Shown: one piece after another, positions 41,225-51,066 of the stretch
Position numbering within the stretch: position 1 is the stretch's first letter
How the letters are laid out: every line of letters begins with the position of its first letter
Assembly (NCBI GenBank): GCA_964648215.1
Contig: CAZYMF010000007.1
Coordinates: 1 to 64,000, forward strand
Reading direction: 5' to 3'
Length of the DNA stretch: 64,000 nt
Source: CAZYMF01 sp964648215
GTDB taxonomy: Bacteria > Desulfobacterota > Binatia > HRBIN30 > JACQVA1
Notes under the pieces: generated by a model
What the model was told of the DNA's origin: nothing
What the model saw: only the letters and a program-made list of their open reading frames with translations
Database searches by the model: none
Position numbers and translations under genes: made by a program

Positions 41225-41239
41225 CGTCACTCGGTGACG
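41225..41239. repeat. Short inverted repeat after the sigma54-activator gene
   Basis: CGTCAC-TCG-GTGACG, 16 nt after the activator stop and followed by TCTCGTCAAAAAAA. The A-run is on the wrong strand for a plus-strand intrinsic terminator. It could be an enhancer-type binding site, since it lies about 140 nt upstream of the pilA sigma54 promoter, or just a weak terminator. Confidence 0.35.
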
Positions 41240-41364
41240 TCTCGTCAAAAAAATCGCGGACAATTTCCGTCACCTCTACCCGGATGGCCGGCTTTGACCG
41301 CACAAAGACGCCAAATTGCATCGAATTCCAACGTAACTCGCGTCCGGCTGGCCCGAGATGCCAT

Positions 41365-41379
41365 TGGTACATGGCTTGC
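41365..41379 (+). promoter_or_regulatory. Sigma54 (-24/-12) promoter upstream of pilA
   Basis: TGGTAC (41365-41370), ATGGC, TTGC (41376-41379): one mismatch to TGGCAC-N5-TTGC with exact spacing. It lies in the 382-nt gene-free stretch between the sigma54 activator and pilA; transcription would start near 41391, giving a leader of about 200 nt. I see no other gene in this stretch. Confidence 0.6.
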
Positions 41380-41591
41380 TCATGGAATCTGGCGAGAGTG
41401 ACGTGATGGCTAGCTGGCAGCAAAGATGGCGAGCGGCGGTCAAGCAAGCTCATGGACCGCCCCTTCGGCTCTCCCAGGCTCTCGGACCGTAGTCGATCGA
41501 GAGACAAAGGGGTGCAACGCAAATGGGGGAAACGGGACCATTTGAAATTGAACCGAGAACAGCAGCTAGGAACAAGAAAAGGAGAGAGACA

Positions 41592-41969
41592 ATGAAGACC
41601 CTGAAGACGTCCAAAGGTTTTACGCTGATCGAGCTGTTGGTGGTCGTTGCCATCATCGGCATTTTGGCGGCCATTGCCATCCCGCAGTTCGCGGCGTATC
41701 GGCAGAAGGGCTACGATGCCCGTGCCAACTCCGACCTGCGCAATGCCGCGACGGCCGAAGAGGCATACTTCGCCACCAACTTCGTCTACCTTGACTCCAC
41801 CTTTGGCGACGGCAAGTTGCCTGGCTTTACCAACTCGGCCACGGTGGAAGGCGCGATGGTGGCGGTCGCCGATGCGGCAAATCCGTCCTTCACCGGCACC
41901 GCGTCCTCCACTTCTGGAACGCCGGGCAAGACGTTCAGCTACAACAGCGCTTCCGGCGGAATGCAGTAA
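41592..41969 (+). CDS. pilA: Type IVa major pilin (first copy)
   Basis: 125-residue prepilin. Leader MKTLKTSKG is cleaved before FTLIELLVVVAIIGILAAIA, with the conserved Glu at +5. A short globular part (about 95 residues) follows: SDLRNAATAEEAYFATN and a C-terminal TFSYNSASGGMQ. No cysteine pair is present. GGAGAG precedes the ATG, fixing the start. It is preceded by a sigma54 promoter and followed 124 nt later by a second pilin of equal length. The strong ribosome-binding site suggests this is the major subunit. Confidence 0.93.
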   Translation: MKTLKTSKGFTLIELLVVVAIIGILAAIAIPQFAAYRQKGYDARANSDLRNAATAEEAYFATNFVYLDSTFGDGKLPGFTNSATVEGAMVAVADAANPSFTGTASSTSGTPGKTFSYNSASGGMQ

Positions 41970-42001
41970 GGTAAGCGGGTAGTACCATACTACAATGGAC
42001 T

Positions 42002-42037
42002 CGCGGGGGACATGGCGCTGGCGTTGTGTCCCCCGCG
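42002..42037 (+). promoter_or_regulatory. 11-bp perfect hairpin between the two pilin genes
   Basis: CGCGGGGGACA (42002-42012), 14-nt loop, TGTCCCCCGCG (42027-42037), preceded by a small GTAGTA-CCA-TACTAC hairpin (41979-41993). There is no U-tract. It sits where an attenuator or 3'-protecting structure would make the first pilin message more abundant than the second. Confidence 0.55.
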
Positions 42038-42093
42038 GCATCTTAACCGGATGTGTGTACCGCAAGGACCTTGTGAGAAGGCGGAACCGTCGC

Positions 42094-42471
42094 ATGACCC
42101 GCTGCCGGAAGGACGAGGGCTTCACTCTGATCGAGCTGCTAGTGGTAGTGGCGATCCTCGGGATTCTTGCGGCCATCGTTATCCGTCAGTTTGCGATCTA
42201 CCGGAACCGAAGTTTCGACGCCCGCGCCACGACCGACCTGCGCAATGCCGCGACCGCCGAGGAGGCGTATTATGCCAGCAACGGCGAGTACATCAGCGGA
42301 GAGGACACCGGACCCAAGGGAACCACGTTCCTTCCTGGTCTGCATCTGTCGCCGACGGTTGCGCTGAAGATGGAGGCCGATGGCAGCCTCAGCTTTACCG
42401 GCACCGCCACCTCGAGCCAGGGAACCCGAACCTATACCTACGACAGCCTTCGCGGAGGCATTCAAGAATAG
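42094..42471 (+). CDS. Type IVa pilin (second copy)
   Basis: 125-residue prepilin. Leader MTRCRKDEG precedes FTLIELLVVVAILGILAAIV with Glu+5. The rest parallels the first pilin (TDLRNAATAEEAYYASN; SFTGTATSS; ending YDSLRGGIQE), so the two are tandem duplicates that have diverged. It has no good Shine-Dalgarno, and a GTG seven codons upstream (42073) is possible, so weaker expression is expected. It could be a minor or alternative subunit. Confidence 0.88.
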   Translation: MTRCRKDEGFTLIELLVVVAILGILAAIVIRQFAIYRNRSFDARATTDLRNAATAEEAYYASNGEYISGEDTGPKGTTFLPGLHLSPTVALKMEADGSLSFTGTATSSQGTRTYTYDSLRGGIQE

Positions 42472-42598
42472 CCCGCGTTCAAGTCCCCGATGGGGCGGCA
42501 ACCGCTTGCCTGCCGCGCAATCCTACCTTTGGCTTTCCGGCGCCGGATGTGTAAGTAATCTCGCGAGGACGAATCGTTGCGCAAAGGTGGTGCCGCAA

Positions 42599-43600
42599 AT
42601 GGGGGTGGTCGCCGATGCGGTCCGAAAGACCCGCGCCCGATCGAGCAAGACCATGGGAAGCTCCGCCGCTCGGTCTTCGGATGACACGGGGTGGGATGTT
42701 GCCTCGCTCGCGCGCGCGGCGGCCGTTCTCCTCTGTATCTGCGCTTTGATGGCGACGATCGGCTACGCCGGTCGCGCACTCGAAAAACCAGCCGTCGCTG
42801 CGGAAGGCCAGTTCGTTTACGTCCCCAACCCGCGCTTCCTGCGCGTGGCGTCCCTCGGGTACACGAGCGCCGTGGCCGACGCCTTGTGGTTTCGCACCAT
42901 CAGTTACTTTGGTGCTCACTACCGCAGCGATCGCCTCTACCCTTGGCTGGCGAAGATGTGCGACGTGGTCACCGACCTCGATCCCAAGGCGTTCCATGTC
43001 TACCGGTTCGCCGGGGTCATTCTCCCCTGGGAAGCCAAGCGGCCGAAGGAGGGCATTGCCCTGTTGGAGAAGGGGATCAAGCACTTTCCCGACTCGTGGT
43101 TGCTGTACTACCTCGCGGGCATGAACTACTACTTCTTCGAGAACGACGCGAAGCGGGCAGCCGCCTACCTCGGCAAGGCGGCACAGCTGCCTGGGGCCGA
43201 TCCCTACGCCGCGCGTCTGGCCGCGGCCATGTACCAGCGAGGCTTCGACAGTGGGGCGGCGGAAACGTTCTTGCGCGAGCTGGCCAGATCCACGCCTGAT
43301 CCAACCATGCGCCAGGTTGTGCAAGTCCGCCTGGGAGAGCTGAAGATTGCGCGGGATGTGGATGCCCTGACGGCGGCCGTCCAAGAGTACCGGAGGCAGA
43401 GGGCGAAGACGCCGCCTAGCCTGACGGCTCTGGTGCGGGCCGGTATCATCAAAGAACTTCCCGACGAGCCGTTCGGCGGCCACTACTTCGTCGACCCGAC
43501 CACCGGGGAGGTGCGCACCACGTCCGGGCACCGGCCGCTACGGCTGCGGGAGAGCAAGGCCCACAAGGAGTACCAGAAGGGCAAGACGGTTTACTGGTAA
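42599..43600 (+). CDS. Membrane-anchored TPR-like protein of the pilus locus
   Basis: 333 residues. One membrane helix (AAAVLLCICALMATIGYAG, about 39-57) follows a polar N-terminus. The remainder is helical with tetratricopeptide-like pairs (GIALLEKGIKHFPDSWLLYYLAGMN and similar), then a C-terminal GGHYFVDPTTGEVRTTSG module. No named family is recognised. It overlies the ABC ATPase gene with a 1-nt gap and is probably co-expressed with it. ATG 42599 was taken; MGSSAARSS at 42653 is an alternative. Confidence 0.75.
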   Translation: MGVVADAVRKTRARSSKTMGSSAARSSDDTGWDVASLARAAAVLLCICALMATIGYAGRALEKPAVAAEGQFVYVPNPRFLRVASLGYTSAVADALWFRTISYFGAHYRSDRLYPWLAKMCDVVTDLDPKAFHVYRFAGVILPWEAKRPKEGIALLEKGIKHFPDSWLLYYLAGMNYYFFENDAKRAAAYLGKAAQLPGADPYAARLAAAMYQRGFDSGAAETFLRELARSTPDPTMRQVVQVRLGELKIARDVDALTAAVQEYRRQRAKTPPSLTALVRAGIIKELPDEPFGGHYFVDPTTGEVRTTSGHRPLRLRESKAHKEYQKGKTVYW

Positions 43601-43601
43601 A

Positions 43602-44508
<907 letters not shown>

Positions 44509-44537
<29 letters not shown>

Positions 44538-46239
44538 TTGGTGGTCGCCGGCCGTCGTCGTGGCGGCGGCCACGGTGCCGTACCTCAACGCCCTCCGCGA
44601 CGGATTCGCCTTCGACGACGGCCTTGCGATTCGGGGCAACCCCGTCGTCACGGGGCCCTTGGATCTAGGCTCGATTCTCGGGCCCTCTCACTATCCCCCG
44701 GGGATCTACCGGCCGTTGACCGTGCTCAGTTTTGCGCTGAACCAGCACGTGGCGCCGGGCTATGCCCCCCTGTTCCACGCTGTCAACCTGGCACTGCATG
44801 TCGGCGTGACCTTGCTCGTCTTTGCACTCGGGCTGCAGCTCTGTCGCCAGCGCCCGGTGGCTCTGATTGCCGCCGTCCTTTTCGGCGTGCACCCGATCCA
44901 CACCGAGGCGGTCACCGGCATCGCGGGACGAGCCGAGGTTCTGGCGGCCTTGTTCGGCTTGCTCGCCCTGGTGTGGGCGACGTCTACCGCCAACGCGCAA
45001 GAGCGCCGCCCGGGGCGGGATGGGCTGGCTCTGCTCGCCTTTACGGCAGCGCTTTTCTGTAAGGAGAACGCTCTCACGGTTCTCCCCCTCATTCCCTTGT
45101 GCCGCGTCGTACGCCGCGGGGGCCGCTTCTGGCCGGGGCTTCGTCGCGAGCTACGCAGCTGTCACTGGGTGCCGTTCGTCCTCGTTGCCTGCTCGTATGT
45201 GGCGCTTCGAACCTATGTCATCGGCGCCGTGACCTGGCCGGCACCGCCGCAGCCGCTGGACAACGTGCTGGCGTACACGCCGGTCTTGGTGAGAATCCGC
45301 ACCGCTTGCGCGATTCTCGGCGACTACGCGAGTCTGCTGGTCATGCCGGTCGTCCTCTCCGCCGACTACTCGTGGCGGGCGGTGGTGCCGGTCGCGTCGT
45401 GGTTGGAATTGCGGCCTCTGTTGGGCCTGGGCCTCATCCTGGCGAGCGTGAGCGCCTTCGTATGGGGTACTCGGCGAAACCCAGTGCTGGGTCTCCTAGC
45501 GATCTTCCCCTTGGTGGCGCTCTCGCTGACGGCGAACATTGTGGTTCCGATCGGGACCATCAAGGCGGAACGGTTGCTCTATCTTCCCTCCGTCGGCTGT
45601 GCCCTGCTCGCCGGGCTGGCGCTGCAGTCCTTCGGGTCCAGACGCGACTGGGTTCGGGTAGGCGTGGTGGCCCTGCTGGCAATTGGCTTCGGCGCGCGCA
45701 CGTGGGTGCGGAACCGAGACTGGTTTGACAACCTGACGCTATTTCGCGCAGCAGTGTCGGCGGAGCCCCAGAGTGCGAAGGCCCACCACGATCTCGGTTT
45801 GACGCTGATGAACCTCAATCGTCTCGACGAAGCCAACATCCATTTCCGCAAGGCCCTGCTGCTCTATGAGGATTACGACGACGCGGCCTTTTCGATCGCC
45901 AGAATCTATCAGATCAAGGGCTTGGACAACGGCGCCATTGCCTGGTACCGGAAGACCATTGCTCTGGTGCCCGGCCATCCCGGCGCGAACAAGAACCTTT
46001 GCGGTCTCCTCCTGCGACGCAACGAGTATGCGACGAGCGCGGCGGCCTGCCGCCACGGGCTCCGCTATGCCCCCGCCGACGCCAGCCTCCTCAAGGGGCT
46101 AGGGGCCAGTCTGGTCGGGCTCGGCGACCGGGCTCGAGGAGTCGCGGTGTTGCAGCGCTCCTTGGCGCTGAACCCCGGCGACGATCAGCTTCGGTCCGCC
46201 CTGGCCCGTCTTGCCGGCGAGTTGCCGCGGTCCGGGTGA
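44509..46239 (+). CDS. TMTC-like membrane protein with C-terminal TPRs (putative protein O-glycosyltransferase, GT-C)
   Basis: 576 residues. The N-terminal ~400 residues are polytopic with the hallmark DUF1736/TMTC layout: NALRDGFAFDDGLAIRGNP (acidic DD after the first helix), GIYRPLTVLSFALNQ, HAVNLALHVGVTLLV, and FGVHPIHTEAVTGIAGRAE. The C-terminal ~170 residues are TPRs (AKAHHDLGLTLMNLNRLDEA onward). Eukaryotic TMTC1-4 are O-mannosyltransferases, and bacterial members are largely uncharacterised. Position next to pilins and glycan genes makes pilin or envelope protein glycosylation a fair inference. Overlaps the ABC ATPase gene. Confidence 0.82.
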
Positions 46240-46246
46240 TATCGAG

Positions 46247-47014
46247 ATGAAGGTCCTGACGATCTGCATGAATACGGCCCGCGAGGCCGTGCGCAACCGG
46301 GTGCTGTACTCGATCTTCTTCTTTGCCCTGCTGGTCGTGGGGGTGTCGGCCATCTTTGGCTCGGCGTCGATCGGCGACGAGATGAAATTCATCAAGGACT
46401 TCAGTCTGCTCAGCATCTCGCTGTTCGGAGTGATCACCACCGTCGTGCTCGGGGTCAACCTGCTGAACAAGGAGCTCGGCAAGCGAACGATCTTCAATAT
46501 TCTGTCCAAGCCCGTTGCCCGCTGGGAGTTCGTCGTCGGAAAATTCTTCGGCCTGCTGTTGACGGTGTCGCTGATGGTGGCGCTGATGAGCGCGGCGTTG
46601 CTCATCTTTCTACGCTTGTTCGAGCCCCACTTCGACTGGCGGCTGCTCCTGGCCTCGGCGACCATCATCCTCGAGCTGATGGTTCTCATCGCTCTGGCGT
46701 TGCTGTTCTCGTCGATCGTGGTGACTCCCACGCTCGCCGGTCTGTTCACCGTGGCGGCGTTCGTCGCCGGCCGCTCCTCCGCTTATCTGCTGACGTTCAA
46801 CAGCGAACAATACCCGCCGGTGGTGCACCGTGTGGCCGAGATCCTCTACGCCGTGCTGCCGCATCTGGACCGCTTCAACATCGCCGATCAGGTCGTCTTC
46901 GGCGATCATTTCTCGCCGTCGTACTTCGCCCACGTGGTGCTCTACGCGGCGGCATATTCGGCGCTGGCGCTGCTTGTGAGCATCCTGCTCTTCCAGCGCC
47001 GGGAGTTCACGTGA
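46247..47014 (+). CDS. ABC-2-type transporter permease
   Basis: 255 residues, about six membrane helices: MKVLTICMNTAREAVRNRVL start, LLNKELGKRTIFNILSKPVARWEFVVGK intracellular loop, and a C-terminal LLVSILLFQRREF. The ELGKRTI..L.KP..R.E...GK stretch is typical of ABC-2 permeases of the YhaP/NosY kind. It pairs with the ATPase at 43602. GAGATG context at the start gives a weak ribosome-binding site. Confidence 0.85.
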   Translation: MKVLTICMNTAREAVRNRVLYSIFFFALLVVGVSAIFGSASIGDEMKFIKDFSLLSISLFGVITTVVLGVNLLNKELGKRTIFNILSKPVARWEFVVGKFFGLLLTVSLMVALMSAALLIFLRLFEPHFDWRLLLASATIILELMVLIALALLFSSIVVTPTLAGLFTVAAFVAGRSSAYLLTFNSEQYPPVVHRVAEILYAVLPHLDRFNIADQVVFGDHFSPSYFAHVVLYAAAYSALALLVSILLFQRREFT

Positions 47015-47118
47015 TCGCCGACCACCGGCCCATCGTGTCGCCGGCGGAGGCGGGTCCTCCTGAGACGGCCCGTGCGCACCATGCTCGATCGACCCTGGGC
47101 TGAAACCCTGGCGGTGTG

Positions 47119-48894
47119 ATGAGCAATCCAGCCGCCGATTTGAAAGCCACGCTGTGGCGCTCGATTCTGCTTGCCGTCGGTGTCGGCATGATGGCCGATG
47201 CGTACCTGATCTGGGCGCGCCACAGCTCGACGGCTTTCGCCGCGCCGGCGCTGCTGCTTCCGCTGGCGGCCATGGGTGCTCTGCTCTGGATGGTCACGGA
47301 GACTTGCCGCTGGCTGCGGCCGATGGACCGCCGCGCCGGGGCGACGTGTGCTGCCCTCGTCGGGCTCGTCGTCGCCATCGCCGTGCTCGATCTTGTCCCT
47401 CCCGTGGCACGCGACGAGCTCACCCACCACCTGGCTATTCCGCAGCTCTACGTGCGGGCGCGGCGAATCATCGAGATCCCGTTCGCCGACCAGTCCTACT
47501 ATCCGATGCTGGTGGAGATGCTCTACACGCCGCTGCTGCGGTGGTTGCCGGACCAGGTGCCGAAGTATCTCCATCTGCTGTTCGGGCTCGGCAGCGCGGC
47601 CTGGGTCGTCCTCTACCTGCGCCGAACCCATACGGCAGCGACTGCGGCCCTGGGCGGTCTGGTTCTCCTCACGGTGCCCGTGGTCTTCGATCTCGCCGCC
47701 AGTGCCTACGTGGATCTCGGTCTTCTGTTCTACTCCGCCGGTGCCCTGGTTGCTCTTCTCCTGTGGGCGGAGGAGTTGCAGCTCCGGTGGCTGATCGCCG
47801 CCGGCTTGCTGGCCGGTTGCGCCGCGTCGACGAAGTACAATGGGTTGTTGATCCTGCCCCTTCTGGCCGCCGGAGTCGTTTGGCTGTCCCCGAGCGGCGC
47901 CAGCGACCGACGCCGGCTCGCCTTTGCCGTGGTCTTCGTCGCGATGGCACTGCTGCCCATGCTTCCCTGGTTGATCAAGAACCTGCACGAGACGGGGAAT
48001 CCCCTTTTCCCCCTGTTCAACGAAGTTCTCGGCGGGCGCCCGCTTCCGAGCGGAGGCGGGGGGTTGGATCTGCTCACCAAGCGCCGGGTGCTCTACGGCG
48101 AGAGCTGGCTGGAGATCGTCTTGCTCCCCCTGCGCATCTTCATCACCGGGCGGCTCGGAGACCCGGCGCGCTTCGACGGCGTGTTCAACCCCGTCCTGCT
48201 GATCGCCGTCATCGCCGCGGTACGCTCTCAGGCTTCGCGGCGCGATCGCTTCATCGCGCTGTACGCCGGCGGCTACCTGCTGCTGGCGTTCTTTCTCGCC
48301 ACGTTTCGTGCTCGCTATTGCATCGTCATCGTCGCTCCCCTGACGATCCTGGCTGTGGAGCAACTGGCCCGCTATCGGCGGGCGGGCGGTCTTTCGGCCG
48401 CGATGGCTCGTCTCGCCGTCGCCGGGGGGCTGGCCTTCAGCGTCTTCCACTTCGGGCTGCTGTGGCAAGGGCTCGATCCGGTGCCCTTTCTCAGCGGCCG
48501 CCTCTCCCGCGATGCGTACATCGCCCGCTTCGTTCCCGAGTACCCAGTGCTGCAGTTTGCCAACCGCCACCTCGATCCGTCGGCGCGTCTCTATCTGCTT
48601 TTTCTCGGCAGCCGCAGCTACTACTGCCGGCGCGACTTCGTGTACGACTTTTACTACTCCGGAATCATGTTGCGGCAGTGCTTGCGCGATTGCGACGACG
48701 GCTCAAGCGTCGTCGCCTGTCTGCGCCGCGACCGGGTCTCCCACCTGCTCTGGGCGGACGAGCTGTTGGCTCGCTACCTGCGGGACAACTTGACGCCGGC
48801 GCAGATCTCCTGCTGGCGGAGCTTCGCGTTGAACCACCTGCAGCCATTGTATCGCAGCGGTGGATTTGGTCTTTATGCGCTCCGGGGGCAGTGA
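47119..48894 (+). CDS. Polytopic glycosyltransferase of the GT-C superfamily (PMT/ArnT-like)
   Basis: 591 residues with about 11-12 membrane helices. The first periplasmic loop carries VARDELTHHLAIPQLYVRA, an acidic D-E pair at the place where GT-C enzymes bind the metal and polyprenyl-phosphate sugar, and SYYPMLVEMLY follows. A soluble C-terminal part contains YYCRRDFVYDF. It probably moves a sugar from a lipid carrier to a glycan or protein, with the DPM1-like gene directly downstream (TGAATG) providing the carrier. The acceptor is unknown. An in-frame GTG lies one codon before the ATG used. Confidence 0.75.
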   Translation: MSNPAADLKATLWRSILLAVGVGMMADAYLIWARHSSTAFAAPALLLPLAAMGALLWMVTETCRWLRPMDRRAGATCAALVGLVVAIAVLDLVPPVARDELTHHLAIPQLYVRARRIIEIPFADQSYYPMLVEMLYTPLLRWLPDQVPKYLHLLFGLGSAAWVVLYLRRTHTAATAALGGLVLLTVPVVFDLAASAYVDLGLLFYSAGALVALLLWAEELQLRWLIAAGLLAGCAASTKYNGLLILPLLAAGVVWLSPSGASDRRRLAFAVVFVAMALLPMLPWLIKNLHETGNPLFPLFNEVLGGRPLPSGGGGLDLLTKRRVLYGESWLEIVLLPLRIFITGRLGDPARFDGVFNPVLLIAVIAAVRSQASRRDRFIALYAGGYLLLAFFLATFRARYCIVIVAPLTILAVEQLARYRRAGGLSAAMARLAVAGGLAFSVFHFGLLWQGLDPVPFLSGRLSRDAYIARFVPEYPVLQFANRHLDPSARLYLLFLGSRSYYCRRDFVYDFYYSGIMLRQCLRDCDDGSSVVACLRRDRVSHLLWADELLARYLRDNLTPAQISCWRSFALNHLQPLYRSGGFGLYALRGQ

Positions 48895-49800
48895 ATGGCG
48901 GAACCGGAGCTTTCGATCATCATCCCGGCCTACAACGAGGCGGGAGCGCTCGGCGCGGTGCTGAGCACCATTCACGCGCAGCCTTTGCCGACCTATGAGA
49001 TCATCGTGGTGGATGACGGCTCCACGGACGACACCGCCGCCGTGGCGGCGGCTCACGGGGCGCGCACGATCCGGCATCCCTACAACATTGGCAACGGGGC
49101 CGCGGTCAAGACGGGGCTGCGGGCGGCGCGCGGGAGCTCCGTCGTGCTCTTGGACGGAGATGGACAACATCCGCCCGCGGCGATTGCCGCGCTGCTGGAG
49201 CCCCTCACGGACTACCACATGGTGGTTGCTGCCCGTGTGCGCCGATCGGAGGCGGGCTGGCATCGCCTGGTTGCCAATCGCTTCTTCAGCTGGTTCGCCA
49301 GCTACGTGGCGCAGTATCGCGTCGAAGACCTGACGTCGGGTTTTCGCGCCATGCGACGGCGCAATGCGATGCGCTTCGTGGACATGTTGCCGAACACCTT
49401 CTCGTATCCAACGACGATGACCCTGGCCTTTCTCCGTTCCGGGCTCGCGGTCAGGTACGTCACGGTCGAGTTCGGGCAGCGGACCGGTCAGAGCAAGATC
49501 CGCCTGTGGCGGGACGGGATACGCTTCCTGCTGATCATCAGCAAGGTGGCCACGCTGTTCGCGCCGTTTCGGGTCTTCTTGCCGGTAAGTGCGGCCTTCC
49601 TTCTCACCGGCCTGGGCTACTACGCGTACACCTTCCTCACCGCGCATCGTTTCACCAACATGGCCGCATTGCTGCTGAGCACCAGCGTGATCATCTTCAT
49701 GCTCGGTCTGGTTTCGGAGCAGATTGCCCAGCTGCGGATGGACCGGTACGGGGCCGCCTTGCCGTCGGATGAACGGGACGCCCGTGAATCGACGCTGTAG
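48895..49800 (+). CDS. GT2 family glycosyltransferase, DPM1/polyisoprenyl-phosphate glycosyltransferase type
   Basis: 301 residues. LSIIIPAYNEAGALG (nucleotide site), EIIVVDDGSTDDTAAVAA (DD), VVLLDGDGQHPP (metal DxD), and YRVEDLTSGFRAMRR are the GT2 DPM1-like core (about 5-160). The C-terminal third has a membrane-proximal helix and two membrane helices (VFLPVSAAFLLTGLGYYAY; AALLLSTSVIIFMLGL). It likely loads a sugar on undecaprenyl phosphate for the GT-C enzyme upstream. Its end overlaps the ATP-grasp gene. Confidence 0.88.
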   Translation: MAEPELSIIIPAYNEAGALGAVLSTIHAQPLPTYEIIVVDDGSTDDTAAVAAAHGARTIRHPYNIGNGAAVKTGLRAARGSSVVLLDGDGQHPPAAIAALLEPLTDYHMVVAARVRRSEAGWHRLVANRFFSWFASYVAQYRVEDLTSGFRAMRRRNAMRFVDMLPNTFSYPTTMTLAFLRSGLAVRYVTVEFGQRTGQSKIRLWRDGIRFLLIISKVATLFAPFRVFLPVSAAFLLTGLGYYAYTFLTAHRFTNMAALLLSTSVIIFMLGLVSEQIAQLRMDRYGAALPSDERDARESTL

Positions 49801-51061
49801 GGTCGCCGCGGACGCGAGCCTGCCAGCCGTCATCCTGTCTGGCGGGTCGGAGATCGTCTCCGTATCGCTCGCCGAGGCGCTTCTTCCTCACGGTGTCCCG
49901 CTGATGGTGATCGGGCTCGGACGGCCGAGTATCCTGCGCGATGTGCACCCTTGTGTGCTTCAGCATCGCCGCCTCCGTTGGCCGCCGGTCTCCGTCGCCG
50001 CCGCGCTCGACGAGCTCGTGACGATTCTGCACGAGCTCGGGGCGGGGCGGGGCGAGCCGTGGCCGGTCTTTGCGACCGAAGACGGAGGGCTGCGCCTCCT
50101 GCTCGAGGGCCGTGCGAGGTTGGCGGCGCTCCTCGCACTTCCCGCGGCAGCTTCGTTGCCGATGGGCGGCTTGGACAAGGCGGAGACCATCGAGAGCTTG
50201 TCGGCCGAGGGGCTTGCCGACGTCCTGGCGCCGTCGATGGTGCTCGAATCCGTCGAGCAGCTGCCAGAGGCGCTCGCGCGCCTGGGGGCCGACGCCGTCT
50301 TCAAGCCCGCGCTGAAGCCGCTGTCGATGAATCTGGCCGGGATGGCATCGAAGGTCGTCACCGCCGAGCTCGGCGAGGGCGAGGAGTCGCTGCGCCGTCG
50401 GCTCGTGAGGGCTTGGGCGCTGTCTGATCGCTGGATCGCGCAGCGGCGGCTACTGCCGGCGGCCGGCGAGACGGTCTGGTGGGGCGTTCGTTCGAAGCAC
50501 GGAAGACTCTACGGAACGACGGCGCGTGAGCGCTGGAAGTATCCGCGCATGGGCGGTTCCGGCTGTTGGGTGGAGACGGAACCGATCAAAGAGCTGCATG
50601 AGCATGCTCGACGCATTCTCTCTGCCCTGGATTTCCGGGGACTGGTAGAGTTGGAGTTCCTGCAGGATGACCAGGGGCGCTGGCGCTTGATCGAGGTCAA
50701 TCCTCGAGCCTGGTTGCAGGTGGGTCTGCCGACGCGGGCCGGGCTGCCGTTGCCTTGGTTGGCGTACCGCGACCTTGCGGGCGCCGCGTTGCCCGAGCCG
50801 GGCGAGATGACGCGGGAGGCGAGCTGGGTGAACGTGGAACGAATGCTCGCTGCCGCCCTGTCCGGTGAGTACGGCGGCCGCTTGGCGGCGGTGGTTCGGT
50901 TGCTCGGTGTGGTGTGGCGCAGCGAGTGTCGTGTAGTCTACGACACGCCTCTACGTCGGATCCGGGCGCGATGGATTCGACGCGTGATTGCCGGAGCCTG
51001 GCGCGTCGGGTGGTCGGCTCGCGCCGACCGGGGAAAGGCGACGAGCCGCTGGTCCTGTTGA
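49769..51061 (+). CDS. ATP-grasp family ligase of a glycan locus
   Basis: About 430 residues. An N-terminal Rossmann-like part (VILSGGSEIVSVSLAEAL) is followed by the ATP-grasp fold with DAVFKPALKP (nucleotide lysine), LVELEFLQDDQGRWRLIEVNPR (metal-binding Glu/Asn) and WLQVGLPTRAGL. Similar proteins occur in exopolysaccharide and pilus-linked clusters and are thought to form amide bonds to sugars or peptides; the substrate here is unknown. ATG 49769 overlaps the GT2 gene by 32 nt; GTG at 49784 is an alternative. Confidence 0.75.
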   Translation: MNGTPVNRRCRVAADASLPAVILSGGSEIVSVSLAEALLPHGVPLMVIGLGRPSILRDVHPCVLQHRRLRWPPVSVAAALDELVTILHELGAGRGEPWPVFATEDGGLRLLLEGRARLAALLALPAAASLPMGGLDKAETIESLSAEGLADVLAPSMVLESVEQLPEALARLGADAVFKPALKPLSMNLAGMASKVVTAELGEGEESLRRRLVRAWALSDRWIAQRRLLPAAGETVWWGVRSKHGRLYGTTARERWKYPRMGGSGCWVETEPIKELHEHARRILSALDFRGLVELEFLQDDQGRWRLIEVNPRAWLQVGLPTRAGLPLPWLAYRDLAGAALPEPGEMTREASWVNVERMLAAALSGEYGGRLAAVVRLLGVVWRSECRVVYDTPLRRIRARWIRRVIAGAWRVGWSARADRGKATSRWSC

Positions 51062-51066
51062 GACCC

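Noticed and set aside
41225..41239. Intrinsic terminator for the sigma54-activator gene
   Set aside because: The hairpin is only 6 bp and is followed by A, not T, residues on the plus strand; listed only as an inverted repeat.
41592..41969. Conductive e-pilin of the Geobacter type
   Set aside because: The globular part is about 95 residues with few aromatics, longer than the truncated Geobacter PilA; nothing supports conductivity.
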